A DNA stretch of 64,000 nucleotides from Acanthaster planci (Eukaryota; Echinodermata; Asteroidea; Valvatida; Acanthasteridae). Below, in pieces: positions 25,972 through 40,139 of this stretch. The stretch lies in NCBI RefSeq assembly GCF_001949145.1, contig NW_019091535.1, positions 349,268-413,267 on the forward strand, read 5' to 3'. The notes beneath the pieces were generated by a model, which was given only the letters and a program-made list of their open reading frames with translations, was not told where the DNA came from and did not search any database. A program made the position numbers and the translations under genes. Numbering within the stretch: position 1 is the stretch's first letter; every line of letters starts with the position of its first letter.

Positions 25972-28900
25972 GACCAACAGGGGAAGAAACAAGCAAGAAC
26001 CAAGCTGGTTTCCAAAAACAACCATTCCTCTTCAGCTCTGTTTTACCAGTATATTTAATCTATTACAAGTCTCTTTGATCCAATTCTTGGCTCTCAAATG
26101 AAGACAGAAAAGGTTAGGAAAAGCCTATCAGTTAATCTTTGTGTTCCCTGTTTTTTTCTTGGGGGTGTGGTAGTAATTTCTTTGCTGTTCTTCCGCAGCT
26201 TATAATCAAATATGTCTGTGTTTTTGACAAAAGTCTGATAGCTAGGGGTGTTATGATTCATTGCATTGATGCGCAAACTTATGATAATACTGCATGGCAG
26301 CACCACGGTATGGAAATTCTCACATGTGGCTGTGAAATAAACCTAGCTAAAACACAAATTATTTCATGCACATGAAGTGTGAATTTATGCTAGAGTTTAT
26401 GAAAATGATGCATGTTTAAAAATGAAAGTTAAGAGCAGGTAATCATAGCATTTCTGTTAACTTGCAAACATCTTAAAAATGAGCCTGTGAATAAATACAA
26501 ATACATAAGGCAGAAAACAACCTTAGCTTCTATTCACGATTTGTATCATGATGCATATCATGGTGCTGTGACCTCAATAGTATTTTATGAAACAGTCGTA
26601 TCATTGCACCTCTACTTGTTGTGGATTGATCTATCCAATAATCCCCTATTCTTAACGGTAATAGTTCTTAGCCCTTCACTTGTTGGAGGATTGAGGATTA
26701 GCAGGATTAAACATGCAGAATGCAGTGAGTGGTAACATGTTGGGGTGCATTTTTGCTTTTACCAAACATCAGCAGTGTATTCTGAAAAACTTCCTCCAAA
26801 TCTTCCTTCTCATTTCCTTTTAAATACAGAATTTTTAAAAAAAATTCTTAACAGTCAAGGCTTATTTTATTTTCAAATCATGAAAGCGCAATTTATGCAA
26901 GAAAGGATTAAGTTTTTGTTTACATGTTCATGTACTTGCCGTATCAGTGTTATAATGTAAAATGAAACAGTTATGATTGTGTGATTTTTATCCTAATTTA
27001 GAAGTGAGCCAAGCGTTTCATACAACATAGCCACACAAACTGCATTCTTGCAAGAGATACTTTTTTCTCGGTCAGTTCAAAGTGATTGTGAGTCAGAGTT
27101 ACAAAATATGATGAAAGTAGCCATAGAAAGCAGGTGTAACATTGTCCTGGTCTGCACAGTACAGCATAATTGGCCAGCTACAGGCCTCGTAAAACAGGTG
27201 GAAAGGTTGAAAAAAACAAGGTTTCACTTTGATTCAAACTTTTGTAAATAGTGAATGGGTCAGTTTGTAAATATCTGCAAAAGTTGCGCTACATTGGAGG
27301 AGCATTTGTTTGAAAAGGTGCTACTGGTTTACATGTGTTTGAATGGGAGTGATTATTTTGTTTGTGAATTAAGTGAAATAGGCATAGCAGCTGTGAGCTA
27401 TCTTGGCTGAAATTGATGAATTAGAAATTTATTTTATTCTCAAAAATAACTTATTTTACATGCTTTTTAAGTACATTTATTGAGCTTTAGGATAAACAGA
27501 TTGTAGAAACTAGAAGCTACTACAGTTAAACAATGTTGACAAGGTACGGTTATGCCCAGATGGTATCCATGAGTACATAGTGATTTCTCTTTTTTTCATG
27601 AGTTCATTTATAGACAGATATGACACAAGAATTTGAAAATAGATTGAAAGTTCATATTAAAAGCGGCATTTTTCATCAGATGGGGGTTAAGACACAGAAA
27701 TCTGCTTTCTCCAGTGTGATGCTCAGAACATAACAGTTACCAGCTAAAATGCCACGCAGTGCACATTAGGTATGGCTGGTTCCCCACTTACTGCCACCCA
27801 CCCAGGCATGTGAATTTTTAATTTGCACCCGCTGGAGATTTTAAGGAGCATAGATTCTGAGGGGCAAACTGTCTCTTGTTCAGCACACAGTAGTTAGTAC
27901 CACTGGAAAGTAGGTAAGCTCAGTACAAAGTAGTTGATTAGTACTTAAAGAATAAATTGAGATGATTTCTAGCCTTGCAAGTCGCATGTACTTAAAGCGA
28001 ACCAGTGTATTTATCCCAGAGTGCAATATACTGTGTTGTAATGAAGAATATAATGACGTGTAGGTTCAGGAGTGAATGGTTGTAAAATTTATACAGTGCT
28101 TGAGAAAAGTGCTGGAGACTAATCCAATTATATTAACTGTGAAGGCACAGCAATCCCATGCACAACCTTCAGCTTGACACATACATACATTTGGTTGAAG
28201 GGGCCTGTAATGTATGCCCACCACCTGTCTGCGAGCGCTGTGCCAAGCAGTAATCGCTTCTAATTCTGGTAGTCAAATTACACTATAATTCAAATCAGGT
28301 TGAGTAAATTGAGCATTTGGATTGTGAACAGTGCAGTTCAGGCTCTGTTGGTCTGTTCAATATTTGCTTCAACATCATTTTTGGAAGGTCTATTTGAAGT
28401 GCCTTAACTTCATCCAAACATTCAGGGAAATGTTGTGTACATGTACTTGAGCTTGTTGCATTCCCTGCTTTGACGACACCTGCACTGTGTTTAAAGCTAT
28501 TTATTCCACTAATGAAGAGACAGAAAATCTTAAGCAGTGAAGATAGATTTTATATCACATTTATAGTTGCAAGTGTGGATTTTTTCCAAAGGGGGGAAGG
28601 GGTGGGGTGAATATGGGTCAGCAGAGGCTGGCACACGTGGTGGCCTATGTGGTGAAATCAACTAGCATTTAAAATTGCAACCACCCCTACCTATATTCAT
28701 ACTTATTAAACCTATCTAAATATAATATGCGATTGATTTTAATGATGAAAAATTTATTTGAAGTAGCATAAAATTTATTCAGAAAATATTTCAAATACTT
28801 TATTTCTAGTGGAGTTACAGTTTTGGTTTATCATTTGCGTAAAGGATATCTGCTTTTGGTATTTTTTATATTATATTTACATTGATGTCTTGATTTATTG

Positions 28901-29636
28901 ATACACTATTATATAATGCACTTTTATATTATAATTTACTGTTTTAACATGTAAATGAGGTAATTTATGGTAATTTGATTTAAGAAATGTTTATTACATT
29001 AAAGCACTAAAAAGGAAAATAAATCTAAACAGCTATCGATAGCAAGTGCTTACTGATGCTATTAGACTTCTGCTTGTAGATGTGTCACTAAGCACAGCTA
29101 GAATGGCACAATATTCTGTTAATGTGATTGATTAAAGTATCAGGTGTCTTCATGCAAGTATGTTTTTCAGCTTTTTTCCCAAGCACAATTTTCCCAACCT
29201 TTTTTTTTTAAATGTGATTTACAAACCTTGTGTATCAAATTTTATGTTTGACAGACTTTTTTTTTACAAGTTCAAGCATCTACCTTTCCAAACACGTGAA
29301 CTTCTGCAATGTTAAACCCTGTATAGTAACTAAATAATGTCCCAAGCCGTGAAAATGACACGGCCGTTGACGCCCTCTCATGAAATAAAAGTCAACAAAT
29401 TAAATGTCTGACAACCCTCAATGGGGATCAGCATGTATCTTTAAATTTAAAATGGACAACGTTGCCTTGAAAAAGCCGTTCGTTCTGGTAATCGCAAAGC
29501 AGACAAATTGAACACACTTGTCGGCTGAATACGTTAACTGGTTTATTTTGTGCTTCCCTGAAAGAACCGTAAATGGCCACTTGTTTGCCGCCTAAGTAAA
29601 CTCTTAAAGGTCAAGAACATCATAAAGTGTCAAGAT
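25972..29636. other. INPP5K 3' UTR and AT-rich intergenic DNA
   Basis: AATAAA hexamers at 26336-26341 and 26490-26495 are plausible INPP5K polyadenylation signals. Beyond that the sequence is AT-rich with T-runs and no recognisable exon, transposon end or RNA gene. The stretch ends in an assembly gap. Confidence 0.5.
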
Positions 29637-29851
29637 NNNNNNNNNNNNNNNNNNNNNNNNNNNNNNNNNNNNNNNNNNNNNNNNNNNNNNNNNNNNNNNN
29701 NNNNNNNNNNNNNNNNNNNNNNNNNNNNNNNNNNNNNNNNNNNNNNNNNNNNNNNNNNNNNNNNNNNNNNNNNNNNNNNNNNNNNNNNNNNNNNNNNNNN
29801 NNNNNNNNNNNNNNNNNNNNNNNNNNNNNNNNNNNNNNNNNNNNNNNNNNN
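29637..29851. other. Assembly gap (215 N)
   Basis: A run of N. The sequence on both sides is unremarkable single-copy-looking DNA. Confidence 1.
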
Positions 29852-31389
29852 AGCATACAGTGCTTATTGATATACGTTGGGTAAGGGCAAAATCTGTTAT
29901 ATATAATCACAAAGTGTGTTGATAGGTAAACTCTACTTTTCGATTGAATGCCCAAACATGTTCAATCTGATTGTTTGCTGATAGAAGAAACCTAAATATT
30001 CACTTTTCGCTCACCCAAAATAAGTAAAATCTGCTTTCAGGTGGCAGAAAAGCAGTGAATCAGTTTTTCCTAAACGTTTTAGCTTTTGTGGTAGAAGGAA
30101 GGCGGGACTGCTGAAAACCGGAATCTTCGAAAACGTTCTGCCTTTCTGCTACTTAGACAGTGACAAGGCGAATGGCCACTTTTTGTCATTCATAGGCCGA
30201 AACATTAATATGCCTGCCTATGCGCAGAGGTTGAGAACCTCCATGCACGAACAGTAACTACAAGTACATGAAGAGCTCTGCCTCATCTCTTGCTGGATAT
30301 GATACGTCGGCACATACTTCTTAAAAAGCCAGAGCCTGCTTATACGGGGCCTCAATCAGGTCTAAAAGTGATCTCGCTTGGATTGGCCTTGATTGAATAT
30401 TGAAAGAGAGCCAATTAGGAAGCACTGGAGTAAAAATGGGTGAAAATTCTTGGGCACCCACGGAAGTTTTTTTTCCAAGGAAGCGCAGACTGCAGATGAA
30501 CCATGACTTGTAGTTATTTTTGATATTTCAAAAATTTCAAATCCGGGTACTGAAGGACGGGGGGCTGGTGGATAAGGCATGGATTTCCGCTGGTGGCACG
30601 TACAACGATGGCTTCGCCGCCATTTGGAAGAGTGATAGGCTGTTTTACAACATTCTCTACTCATCATTAAGAAATAATGTTACTTAACAAAACACGTAAC
30701 AAAAACAACGAACAAACACCAGTTTGAGACGGTTATTAAAACAATAATTTTGGAAAGCATGAGTTTTAGCAAAAAATGACAAATCTGTGTTTCCGAAAGA
30801 CAGGAACGAACAAGAAAATGTCATTCCTGTTTCAAAGAAATACTGCTGGGAGACTGCGGGGAAAAAACCGAATATTACCACCCAAACTGAACTCTTTCCA
30901 CAGCTAGACACATGCGTTTATTGCAAAAGCTGTCGTCAAAGTAAAGGGGTTTGGCATTGGTGACCGCTGTTTATGAGCTGAGAGCGTGATTTCTGATCAC
31001 GCGCCCTTTGCGAGATACGAAAAACATGGGAAAAACATGTCAATGTGCGCCCGGAGAAATTCCAAGACACGCTCAACGCACAACCCCAACATTTTGTTCC
31101 AAAATCGTTTGCGTCAATGAGATTTTGGGAAGGTCATGGAGGAGGTATCTTGGGATGCAGGCTATTTGCCATTGTAGTTTTTCATTTGAATTTCAAACTT
31201 TAAACTCCTGAACATCGACGAGAACTGGGCGTGGCACAAGGAAACAATTAGAAAACTATATTTGTTGAGAAAATCAAACTCCGTGAGCCACTTACTGCCA
31301 AGGTGTAGTTCCACGTATAGCCCACAGTACCTAAGCCTGGCGTAGCACCAACATGTAGAACGGAAGGCCTTCTTGAGATTGCTCCGACG
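29852..31389. other. Upstream region of the FSIP2-like gene
   Basis: No confirmed gene. A minus-strand ATG at 30623 sits in the context CAAATGGCGGC and opens a 28-codon frame to 30537 (see findings). An in-frame TAG at 31318-31320 lies 69 bases before the start codon of the FSIP2-like gene, and ATG 31390 is the first in that frame. Confidence 0.4.
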
Positions 31390-34300
31390 ATGGATAAATC
31401 CAAAACCAAGATCCGGCGACCCAAGACTGCCGGTATCGCCAGATCCCCACCGGCATCATCGATGCCCGCACCACACCAGCCTTCCTCCCACCAGGTTCAT
31501 GGATACCGTAAGACGAAGCGATTGGCCTGCAAAGAGAGACCTCCAGTGCCCGCTTGGATGCTGGACACGCCCTTGTACAGCAAGATGCCAATGGTGCCCG
31601 CACCGGCTGGCAAGATTATGCTGTATACTACTGGTTTGTGTGAGAAGGTACACAGCAAGATACGATGTTCTTTAGAAGTTTGCCATGGTTCTACTGCAAA
31701 CGAGATACCACTGCGAATGACGACCTTAACATCTACAATATCCACCTTGTGTAATGCTACTCAAACCCCCGGCCTAAAATCGACACAAACTGTGTGTGTA
31801 CACAAAAGCATAAGGCTGATGAAGCCACCACCCATGACCACAAATTCTTCAAATTGTGAGCAAATAGTTTAGAGTTTTGTTGCAACGATCGTTGAACCTA
31901 ATCACCTTTAAAAAGAAATCAGGGCATTAAGAATCAAACACAATCTGTCTTTTTTTTTTCCAAAAGCCGAAGTCGGAATAATGCAGATTACAGATACCAA
32001 GCAGCCTGGAGTATAGGCCTAATATCAAATAAGTTTTCGTAAGCATCAAATTATGAAGGAATTCTATAATGCCGTTGTTTGGACACCACATGAAGTTATA
32101 GTCCTAACTGCACAAACATACAAGCACTAATTATTATTTATTTTCATACCACAGCTTCATGTGACTCCGAAAGGTTTTGACTTTGACTCCAGCCCCCAGG
32201 GTATGAGCATGAATTACAAGAGTCTCCATGACCCAAACCTCAAGGGCTACTACACCTCCCCGAGGATGTATGCCCACCTGATGAGGAGTGGCTACCTCAC
32301 TCCCTGCGGGATGGTAGGGAGGCTTTTCACAAGCTCATTGTGCTCTTTTCCAAACACTGATTGAGTCATTGATCTTTGTTCAAAATGAACTGCCCTTCAT
32401 TTTTGTGACCAATGATTTTCTTGTTTTCATGCAATTTTTTTAATTTAATATATTATCAGCGCCTCTAGTTATTCTTTCCTTCCTTGCAAAGACTGTCGCA
32501 TCAACTTAATTACACCATTGTCAGATTATCACCTGATCAAAGGCAGATAAGTACGTCTATTATACGTTTTCCCCCTACAAAATATGCTGCTCGACAGCTA
32601 CAATTGAAACATGACTGAAGGCCTGATCGGTCTGAAAAATAATATATAACAGCTTTTAAATCTTCAAATGGAAGATGTCTGTCTAAACTAAGTATCAAAT
32701 CCTCTTTTTTAAAAGGTGAAATGTGGTTTGAAAGAGTTTAATGACTATCATCAGTACGTGAAGCAAGTCCAACTGGAAGAACTGACACAGCAAAGAAAAC
32801 GCATGGTATTTTAAACGCCACAATGAGCTGATTTTTCCATTTAATTTAAGCCAAATGCATGACTTTTTCCGTATTCATTGATGCATTTGTCTCCTTCTCG
32901 TCGTCAACCGAATGCAGCTCATTTTTCTTGCTCTATTTTTTTTAAGATGGAAAAGTATTTAAACCGCAAAAAGCTCACCAAAGATCACAAACCTGCTCGC
33001 AATGAACGATCGGTGCATATTCAGCAGGAACCGGCCACATCATCAAAGCATCACAAGAGATCGTCTGCGACAATATCTCATTCAAAGTAAGGCGTCCTCA
33101 CGTTGTTACTCTTTAAAAATGCACAGTGCAGCATTACCAGGATACATACAAATCCGTTGGCATACTTCGGGCACAAGAAAGTGACCAAACAGAATTTAAA
33201 CGTTCTTGTACGTACATAGCTTAAAAGAAATGATTGACTAATACATGCAGTACCATTCCTAAATTCAAAGAAATCCCCATAAAGACTTTTCCTTAAAATG
33301 CTCCAGATCATCTGCAGGACAGGTACGGAGGGGAGGAGTTTCTAAGACGCTGGCGAAAAAAGGTAGCATTGCCAAGACAAAGAGGCCCGTCGGCAGTGTG
33401 ATGCAGGCTCATTATGAGAAGAGGCAAAAGCGAAAGAAGACGAAAAGAAGAGGAGAGATGAAGGTGAATTGCGGGGGGGGGGTTGCTAATCTAGGTATGC
33501 CTAGAGCCAAAGTTTTTGATCGAAAATTTTGTGGTTCTTTTGGGAAAAGGGCAACAAACTGATCACAGGGAAGTTATAAGAACGTTTTGTTCAAATTAAA
33601 GAAATTCTGAAAAGGTCCTAAAAATATTTCTTGCCACTGAACTGCTTTTTTATTAAGTAAAAACAATGGATTTTCCACTGTTTTACTTCAATGGGAAATA
33701 AAAAATAAATTCTTGAAAGAATTTATCTCTGCCTGAATTCTTTTCGTTTTTCAATCCTTTTTGTTCAGTGAGCTGTCATTGAGGCTGTATAGATCTGTTT
33801 CACTGTGGCTAAGGGCGAAGGATGGTATATCTATGTTTTGAGAACACTGAGATGATTTTATTGTAGACATACGAGAGGCAGTCACTTCTGCTGAGCAAGC
33901 GATTCGATGAGGAGATGAGACGGGAACAAGAGCTGGAGAGAAGGAAGCTGGTCAAGATGGCTGAGCGTGAGTTGAAGGTAATTTGCTGGAATCAATGTTT
34001 GTACATCACGTACCCAAAGAGCAGATATTGCTCTCAGATACTGTAATTCAGTCAACTTTTGTTGATCCGGGTGAGTCTGATCAAATCAACACTCATTTTG
34101 TGAAAGCACAGAAAATAACTGTGACAAAATGAAGTGACCATCAATGAGTGAGATGCTACATTATGTGGTGGGTTGCTTGGCTGATACACTGGCTGAGAAT
34201 GTCAGTTAAGCTTTCAAGATACGGTGTTGCCCACCTGATAAGGTATTACCTACAATTTGAAAACAATCTCCTTAAACATTACGAAAGTCACTCGAGACAA

Positions 34301-37300
34301 GGCCTACTTTATGTGATTGCCTTCAAATTCCCTTCCTGGCTGAACAGCTCCAGGAACAGTGGGACAGGAGGGAAGCCAACCGAGAGGCGCGGTTGACCAT
34401 GGAGGCTATCCAATGCAAGAGGGAAGAGGCCAGGGCATCAAAGGTCAAGATCATGAGGTCACAGATGGTCAAAGCGCACCAAGCCAGGCAGCAAGGTAAC
34501 TTGTACCTTGAGGCAACTTGGGATAAAAGTTGCATTCTTTTGCACTTTTGTTTAGCTGTGCCTTCTCAATCATTATCATTCCTGATATTGCCCCATTGTC
34601 TTCTTGTACCTCTCTAAGCGATTTTTGAAAGCATCCGGGACGCAAGGGCAAGACTTGTGGCCCAGAGGGAAGCAATAATCGCAAGACGGCTTGAGAAGAG
34701 GCTAGAGAGGATAAAGCGAAAATACAACCAGCGCCAGAGAAGGCAATGGGGTGGGTACATTGTTTTTGGCATGATGTTTCAGATTTATCTAAAAATGTAA
34801 GGAAGAAAAATACGCTGCAACATTATGACCTCCTTTAGTGTCCTCACTGTCCTGCGCCTGCAGTGGATTGTGGAACTGAAACAATTTAGGGGCCGCTTGG
34901 AAATCAGAGTATTCTTAAATACTTAACTGCATCGTGCTGCTCCTTAGTTGAAAATTCACACTATGCTTGATATTTTCTTCTCTTTATTTTCTAATGCCTA
35001 AAGCTGTCTTCAAGCATCTTATCGCAGAAAAAGGCAGTGGCTACTCGAGTGGTGCAGAGCTGGGAATGCACACCGAAGAAGAAATGTATGGTTCTGAGGC
35101 TATTACTTCATCACCTGAGCGGAGGAGGAAACATCCATCATCTGAGGTGAGGACCAACTTTTATAGATATCAGAGATCATCTAGAATATCTCTTATATAA
35201 ATAATCTTGTAGTAGTCTTGTATATGTAGTCTTTTTAAGAAATTAGATATCTTGACAAGCTTTAATTTGTTATCGATTGAAATGATTGAAACTGTGTAAA
35301 ATAATCGTTTGCTTCTCAACTTCACACTTCAACTTCAACTTCAGTCTGACATTTTTCTCCGTTTGAACATTTTGACTTCAGTCTCTCGAAGTGAAGCTCT
35401 TGGAAAATGCTTTCCCTTCCTCAAGCGATGACAGTGTTGTCTTTGCTTCTTCAAAGCAAGGGAAACCTGAGGTCTGCATTACAGACAAGGTCCTGTCTGT
35501 CACATCACTAGACTACAGGCAGTCACCCGTGCCCACAAAACTGTCCACAGAGGAACTGCAGGGCATTTCCAAGATGCGAGATGTTTATCTGGCAGACGGT
35601 AGTAGCGGTGAGGAGGATAGCAAGCTCCAAGGGGCAGATGCAGTGTCTCCAGGCGTTCTTGCTGTTTCCAGTGACACAGGTGTGGCACTTGAGGTGAGGG
35701 AGGTGCTGGGGAGTGTCTCTAGAGAAGCAGATCTAGCTGCCTTGTCTGAGAATGAAGACTCGTCTGCTCCATCATCTGGGAGTAGTTCATGCACATCTGT
35801 CAGAGATGAATCATTTGAGGGTGATGCAGAATCGGTTAGTAGCAGAAACCACCTTGGGAAAGGTGACAATAAAGAGGATTCAGAGGATGAAGCATCAGAG
35901 ACAGAGTCGGAAGGTCCACCAACCTCAGCAAAATTACAGGATACTTCATCAGAAGAGTCAGACTTCTGGAAGAGTGAATCTGAGGTGAGTTTATGTGAAG
36001 GAAGCTTATCGTCATTTGCAGAGGAGGAGAAAAAAGTTGAAGACTCAAAAGATGACCTACTAGGGGGAGAGGACTTAATTAAAGAAAAGGCAGATACAGG
36101 AGAAGTTAAAGATGATAATGGTAAAAAGGAAATAAAAATGCTGGCGTCAACAGAGAAAGTTGATGGGGATAGTGTTGAGAAAAAAGAAATCAAAAGCAGA
36201 AATTTATCAAATGAAAAAGAGAAATTGAGAGAAGAGAAAGTTGACAAGGAAATTGAGGAGAAAGTTCAAGAGCTGGATGGTACTCCTCTTGAAGAAAATC
36301 TTGGGAAAGAGAGGGACAGCAAACTTATGTTGAAAGAAGCACAAGAAGTTGACGAAGACAAACTGCAGGAAGCTCCTAAAGGAATCTCGAGAAGCACCAT
36401 TAAAGTTGAAGATCAATGTGAGGAAGAGCATGAAATTATTGATGAGATCGAGCAGAAAATAAAAGAAGACATGGAAACGGAAGTAGAAGTTGAGGAGGAA
36501 ACATTGGAAACAGAAAGAGAGGATGATTTGGGAGAAGAGGAAGTTAAAGACGATACTAAGCATGAAGAAAAGGTGGATACAGGGAAAGAAATTCAGAACA
36601 AAACAATGGAGGGATCTAAGGTAGGAAAGGTGGAGGAAAAGGAAGAAGTGAAGGAGGAGCAAGAAGTGGTATCGAAGGAAGAGATAACCAAAGTAATCAA
36701 AGAGGAAATTAAAGAAACAATAAAAGACGCGGAGGAACGTGGAGAGGTAAAGACAAAAGAAAAGGAAAGAGGGGAGACTGAAGCAAGGGTAACAGAGGAG
36801 GAAAAGCAATTTATCAAACAAGCAAGTGATGCTGTGGCAACTGTCGTGGAGCAGTCCTTCTCTCAGCTTGGTATAGTCTCTGCAACTGACCAAAAGGGTG
36901 TGATGGAAGGTAGACAGCAAGAGGTTAGCCAAGAAAATGGGAGTGAAGCGGGTTATGAAGAAGAGACTGCAATGCTGGACAGTGACAGCGTTTTGCTCAC
37001 CAGTGTTTTGAACATTCTTGAGAAGGTTGGGCAAGAGATTCATCATCACCACCATCATGAAGGTCATCAACACAAGCATCATCGCCATGACCATTATATA
37101 CATCCTCAAAAAAAAGATGAGCAACATCACAGCAAAGATGAGGATCAAGACAGAGAATCTAGCGAAGTTCTGACAGCGAGTGGAAGTGAGTGTGAGAGTT
37201 CCAGCAGCACTGAAAGTGATGAAGGGGAGGAAGGTGACATTATAGGAGTGGTTGAAAATGAGATCATTGCTGTTGAGGGAAGCGTCACCTCCCTGAAAGG

Positions 37301-40139
37301 GTGTCTGAGCGGCGAGTCTGTTACGGGACTGACGGAAGTTGTTAAAGAAACAGAGGACCACAAACTCATCTTTGAAGGAGCCCTGGTGCCCCTTAAACAT
37401 CACTCCTCAACTTCAACAGCCTCTTCCAAGGTCTCCATCAATGTCACTGCAGCTGTGTTATCTTCAGGTTCCCTCAAAATGGACAGTTCTGGAAGGCTTA
37501 AACATGACATGGCTTCCCACAGTCAAACGAAACCAGAACTTAAGGTCTCTACGACGGACATCTCATCGGGCACTGCTCATCCAGTGGAGCCTGACAAGGT
37601 GGTCATGGACGAAAGCAGCCATCATCACTACAGCAACATCATTCCTGTCTACCATGACAACCTCATCAACATCGGAGAGGAGTTGATAGATGCCAATCTC
37701 TCGGCCATCTCCATTAAACCTGATCACCATCACAAAGCACCGTCCGCTTATTCTACTGGAAGTCGAAACTCCTTTCGCAACATCTTTCGTCCAGACATGA
37801 CCTATTGCCAGGGCTCCGCCAAATGTCTTAAGGACACACTGGTGCAGGAGCTGTCCCACTCAAGACACTCCAAACACTCCAAGCATTCTTCAGCAGAGAT
37901 GGGCAAGTACTATGGCATCTTGGAGGTAGATCAAGAGGACATCACTGCTCACCATTCTGAAGAGGAATTAGTGACGGCTGATGACGCTGAAGGAGTGTGT
38001 TACCTTCCAAAACTAAGAAAAAATAAGGTGAGGTTAATGAGGGGGATGGACAGGCAATTAGACGAAAGGTACTTTGGTCATGGAAACTCAATGACATTAC
38101 CGCAAAGGAATCAGAGACCTATTTATCTCAAAACCTTCAGACAGAAAAGTTCAGTACAACAAATAAAAACTGGACATTGAAAAGACATGTGATTAAACAC
38201 GTACACACAAAAAATTTATTTCTTTTGGTTTCAGGTTAGTCGTCAAATTGAACCAACTGTTCCTGAGCAAGATGAAGACCTTCTTGCTGAAACTCAAATT
38301 GCTGGCATTCCCAAGCCAGGGAAGGAGGATGAGTGCCCAGTCTCAAAGGATTCAAATGAGATGAATCCTATGACAACAGAGATGGATGTCGGAGAAGATA
38401 CCACCCTTGACAGTGTTGGAACTGACAACGAACAAGTGGCTTTGGAAAGTCATGATGATGAACACACTGCTAGCGCTTACTCACCAAATGAAGTGCTTGT
38501 GAATGCAACTCAGGATGGTGAAAATGCAAATGCAAGTTGTGATGATAGCTATGCTATGGTCGAAAGTGCCCTGTTAAAAAAATCCACGTCAGAGGTTAAT
38601 ACTCAGTTGGGCCAAAGAGATTCAGACTTATCCACAGCTTATGGACACGAAAAGGTTGAAACAAAGTCCGGCAAAGCCAAGGCTGTTTCTCACCAGGACA
38701 GTGCCAGTAAATGTGATTTGCACAAAGCTCAAGCTGGCATTCCCGCGGAGGGCAACAAAGAAGTTGGACCTCCAACAGCAGTGCAAACTGCTAATATGCG
38801 GGAGAGTACTACCCCAACTTCTCAGGCTCACGTGGAAGTTCACCGTGGGTTGTGTGAAGTTGATGTTGCTGGAGTGGCATTGAAAGAAAGTCCTGAGAGT
38901 CAAGAAAATGGTATTGAAGATGAGAAACAAGAACATGAGATCAATCCAAATAACACTTGCCAAAGTACGACTCGTCACACTGATGCATCTCAGAGTGGAA
39001 AATTCTTAGATGCTTATCATCCACTTGGGAATCCAGTGCAGGGAACTCAATCAAAGGGTCCAACAAAATTCCTCACGGAAGTTGGCAATCTTAAAGCAAT
39101 GGAAATCACAGCAGACACAAGGAACAGTAGTGCATCCATTTCTGAGGCTCACACGCAAGATCAGGGTGGGTTAACGAGCAGGTCTTTTAAATTCAACACT
39201 GGGGAAGGGGCTGATGAACAGACAACAGGAGGAAGTTCTGACAGAGGAGATAACACTGGAAACAAGGAACAGAAACTGGAAGCTGACCTAGATGACACGT
39301 GCCAAAGTGGGACACGTCAAATGGATATACCTCAAAATACAGACTGCCTCAGTGACAACCATACAGTTGGTAACCCAGTATGTGAGAACTATCAAAATGA
39401 AATTGATGAACATGAAACTCCACCTCACATTCAAAACGAGGGGACACCAAATACAGTTCATCCAAATAATAGGCATGCTGAGATCTGTCTCCACGACCAT
39501 GTCCACAATGGCCTAGTCAGTGTGGAAGACTACACAATTGATCAAAGTACTCAGGAGTTGCTGATGAGTAAAGGTGATGCTTCGCCAGAAATGCAGATTG
39601 AGCCGATGAGGTCAAGCTACACCCCATCTGCCACATCCCTCTCAAGTTCCATAATGCTGCCAATAAGCTGTGGGGAGACTCCCCAGAGTGCATCCTCCAT
39701 CTTCAGTGACTTTGATGCCCTGAACTATCCAATTGACCGATGCCCGAGGCCTCTTCCAAACACTGTCTCAGATCCAGCAATGGATTCAAGCTATGCATCT
39801 GCCCTGCAGTCTTCAAAGGAGGATGGGTGTACCCGCCCTGATACCAATGATGAAATGTTTGATGAGCAAAGCTCCATGCTGCATCAAGCTGAAAACCAAC
39901 AACAGTTGGATCCAGCATCTTCCCTAGGAAGTGCATCCAATATACCCAGTGTTGACTCAGGACATGCCATTTCAACATCAAAGTCTAATTCCAGCAGTAA
40001 GTCGGGGAGTAGGATCTCAGCTGTCGTCAAGAAGATCAGCAGCACCTTCTCTATAGGACGCAAACACTCCAATCAGGTGCATCCAGCAGATGAGATGGAA
40101 GATGACACGAAGATGAAAGCTAAGGATGAGGACGCCTAA
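31390..40139 (+). CDS. Fibrous sheath-interacting protein 2-like protein
   Basis: Eleven exons keep phase: 31390-31647, 32155-32313, 32716-32805, 32947-33086, 33307-33463, 33867-33977, 34348-34495, 34619-34750, 35004-35146, 35382-38027 and 38235-40139 (TAA), giving 1962 residues. Residues about 75-160 (AGKIMLYTTGLCEK, NYKSLHDPNLKGYY, RSGYLTPCGM, GLKEFNDYHQYVKQ) match, from memory, the conserved N-terminus of FSIP2, a large sperm-flagellum fibrous-sheath protein that binds AKAP4. Residues about 215-400 are rich in Arg, Lys and Glu and probably coiled coil. Residues 447-1328 come from one 2.6-kb exon, highly acidic (Glu/Asp/Lys/Ser), with a histidine cluster near 1000-1025 (HHHHHHEGHQHKHHRHDH). 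The last exon is Ser/Thr/Asn-rich with no domain I recognise. The frame stays open past 38027 to 38180, but GTGAGG at 38028 and the acceptor at 38234 restore phase, so that part is intron. FSIP2 in mammals is much longer, so 'FSIP2-like' is a family call, not proven orthology. Confidence 0.8.

Noticed and set aside
36207-37403. 398-codon minus-strand open frame
   Set aside because: It lies opposite the purine-rich acidic exon of the FSIP2-like gene. Its Phe/Leu-rich translation is what the complement of GAA/GAG-rich DNA gives.
38028-38180. Continuation of the large FSIP2-like frame to a TGA at 38180
   Set aside because: AAG|GTGAGG at 38027 and the TTTCAG acceptor at 38234 join in phase to another 1905 bases of similar composition, so this piece is intron.
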